A DNA stretch of 64,000 bases from Nocardioides turkmenicus (GTDB lineage: Bacteria; Actinomycetota; Actinomycetes; Propionibacteriales; Nocardioidaceae): positions 62,001 through 126,000 of the forward strand of contig NZ_JAALAA010000009.1 of the NCBI RefSeq assembly GCF_011045035.1, given 5' to 3'. Below, one piece after another: positions 62,674 to 64,000 of the stretch (the stretch's first letter is position 1; every line of letters starts with the position of its first letter). The position numbers and the translations under genes were made by a program. A model generated the notes under the pieces. The model was not told the origin of the DNA and ran no database searches. It saw only the letters and a program-made list of their open reading frames with translations.

Positions 62674-63923
62674 TGGCCATGGACCTTCTGCGGTTCGCCA
62701 CCGCCGGCTCGGTCGACGACGGCAAGTCCACCCTCATCGGGCGGCTGCTGTTCGACTCGAAGTCGATCTTCACCGACCAGCTCGAGTCGGTCGAGAAGAC
62801 CTCGCAGGACAAGGGCCACGGCTACGTGGACCTCTCGCTGCTGACCGACGGGCTTCGCTCCGAGCGCGAGCAGGGCATCACCATCGACGTGGCCTACCGC
62901 TACTTCGCGACGCCCAACCGCAAGTTCATCATCGCCGACACCCCCGGCCACGTGCAGTACACGCGCAACATGGTCACCGGTGCCTCCACCGCCGACCTGG
63001 GCCTGGTGCTGGTCGACGCCCGTCACGGGCTGACCGAGCAGTCGCGTCGCCACGCGGTGCTCCTGTCCCTGCTGCGCGTGCCCCACCTGGTGCTGTGCAT
63101 CAACAAGATGGACCTCGTCGACTACTCCGAGGAGGTCTACAAGAAGATCTCCGCCGAGTTCACCGCGTTCGCGACCAAGCTCAACATCCCGGACCTCGAG
63201 GTCATCCCGATCTCGGCGCTCCAGGGCGACAACGTGGTGCAGCGCTCGGAGAACATGACGTGGTACTCCGGCCCGACCCTGATCCACCACCTGGAGCACG
63301 TCCACGTCGCCTCCGACCGCGACCTGGTCGACGTGCGACTCCCGGTGCAGTACGTCATCCGGCCGAAGTCCGACGACCACCACGACTACCGCGGCTACGC
63401 GGGTCAGGTCGCCGGTGGCGTGCTCAAGCCGGGCGACGAGGTCATGGTGCTTCCGTCCGGCATGACGTCGAAGATCGCCGGGATCGACCTCTTCGACAAG
63501 GAGATCCCCGAGGCCTTCCCGCCGATGTCGGTGACGGTCCGTCTCGAGGACGACGTCGACGTGAGCCGCGGCGACATGATCTCGCGGGTCAAGAACGCCC
63601 CCGAGCCGAGCCAGGACATCGACGCGATGATCTGCTGGATGACCACCGCTCCGCTGCGTCCGCGGCAGAAGCTGGCCATCAAGCACACCTCCAACTCGGC
63701 GCGGGCGCTGGTCAAGGACATCCAGTACCGCCTCGACGTCAACTCGCTCCACCGCGACCTGGAGACCAAGGAGCTCGGCCTCAACGAGATCGGCCGCGTC
63801 CAGCTGCGCACCACCAAGCCGCTGCTGTGCGACCCCTACTCGAAGAACCGCACCACCGGCTCCTTCATCCTCATCGACGAGGCGACCGGCGTCACCGTCG
63901 GCGCGGGCATGATCAACGACTAG
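62673..63923 (+). CDS. cysN: sulfate adenylyltransferase subunit 1
   Basis: GTPase subunit that drives sulfate adenylylation, 416 residues, EF-Tu-like. G1 ATAGSVDDGKSTLIGRLL near 9-26, EQGITIDVAYRYF (G2), DTPGHVQYTRNMVTGAS (G3) and NKMDLVDYS (G4), followed by two beta-barrel domains. There is no fused CysC (APS kinase) domain, so PAPS formation or direct APS reduction must be encoded elsewhere. It is translationally coupled to cysD by TGATG. Confidence 0.95.
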   Translation: MAMDLLRFATAGSVDDGKSTLIGRLLFDSKSIFTDQLESVEKTSQDKGHGYVDLSLLTDGLRSEREQGITIDVAYRYFATPNRKFIIADTPGHVQYTRNMVTGASTADLGLVLVDARHGLTEQSRRHAVLLSLLRVPHLVLCINKMDLVDYSEEVYKKISAEFTAFATKLNIPDLEVIPISALQGDNVVQRSENMTWYSGPTLIHHLEHVHVASDRDLVDVRLPVQYVIRPKSDDHHDYRGYAGQVAGGVLKPGDEVMVLPSGMTSKIAGIDLFDKEIPEAFPPMSVTVRLEDDVDVSRGDMISRVKNAPEPSQDIDAMICWMTTAPLRPRQKLAIKHTSNSARALVKDIQYRLDVNSLHRDLETKELGLNEIGRVQLRTTKPLLCDPYSKNRTTGSFILIDEATGVTVGAGMIND

Positions 63924-64000
63924 CGAGCGTTCAGCGAGACACGAGTCGGCGCGTTTGCATCGCCGTCTTTCGAGCGAAGCGAGAAAGCAAGGTGCGAACG
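63924..64000 (+). other. downstream edge of the cysN transcript, no gene seen
   Basis: 77 bases to the end of the window. They contain CGAGTCGGCG, which resembles the hairpin arms at 17844 and 55220 without a partner arm, and CTTTCGAGCGAAGCGAGAAAG, which has a weak 5-bp outer pairing. No start codon with a reading frame can be judged this close to the edge. Confidence 0.4.

Noticed and set aside
63924..64000. A terminator after cysN.
   Set aside because: The visible pairings are weak and there is no T-tract before the window ends.

Overview
The window is a high-GC chromosomal segment of an actinobacterium, most likely Nocardioides or a close relative in the Nocardioidaceae. The evidence is strong third-position G/C, GTG starts, many apparently leaderless genes, mycothiol synthesis (mshA), CarD, SenX3/RegX3, an F420-type luciferase-like oxidoreductase, and gene order shared with Mycobacterium tuberculosis (ispF-cysS-rlmB near carD; gpm, senX3-regX3, ybjN and mshA as neighbours; XRE regulator-hbhA). 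There is no rRNA, CRISPR array, insertion sequence, phage or plasmid gene. Genes are tightly packed and no gene-free stretch exceeds 300 bases.

1-9.8 kb holds housekeeping and metabolic genes: a Gfo/Idh/MocA oxidoreductase, an FMN glutamate-synthase-like protein, an F420-type oxidoreductase, uracil-DNA glycosylase, a rhomboid protease, pyridoxal kinase, tRNA-Thr(TGU), an alanine/glycine symporter and a membrane-anchored metallophosphoesterase. 9.8-15.2 kb is the isoprenoid/translation block rlmB-cysS-ispF-nirD, followed by two tail-to-tail IspD-family genes and carD. The two IspD-like proteins carry complementary halves of the active-site motifs, which is the most unusual feature of the window. 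15.4-20.5 kb carries a UbiA prenyltransferase, a lipoprotein, gpmA, and phoU facing senX3-regX3 across a PHO-box-like direct repeat.

20.5-31 kb contains an MFS transporter, a GlxA-type regulator, an EamA exporter, ybjN-mshA, an SDR, a racemase-fold protein lacking the usual cysteines, a protealysin-type protease fused to an emfourin-like inhibitor domain, and typA. 31-39 kb begins with an aldolase carrying an in-frame repeat insertion, followed by a cellobiose-type uptake operon (binding protein, two permeases, GH1 beta-glucosidase, LacI regulator) preceded by two CebR-like operators. 39-46 kb has a B12-dependent fused acyl-CoA mutase (icmF), a BtuF-like protein without a signal peptide, and cydAB. 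47-50 kb is a second sugar ABC operon, also without an ATPase gene.

50-64 kb holds a RibD-like reductase, galE, an XRE/HbhA-like pair, asparaginase, a TauE exporter, a dTDP-rhamnose cluster (rmlC-rmlD fusion, rmlB, rmlA), a mannose-isomerase cupin, UDP-glucose dehydrogenase, a hipB gene with a truncated hipA, and cysD-cysN. GalE, Rml and Ugd would together supply nucleotide sugars for the cell envelope. Several families of palindromic intergenic repeats recur, and two of them contribute coding sequence to genes.
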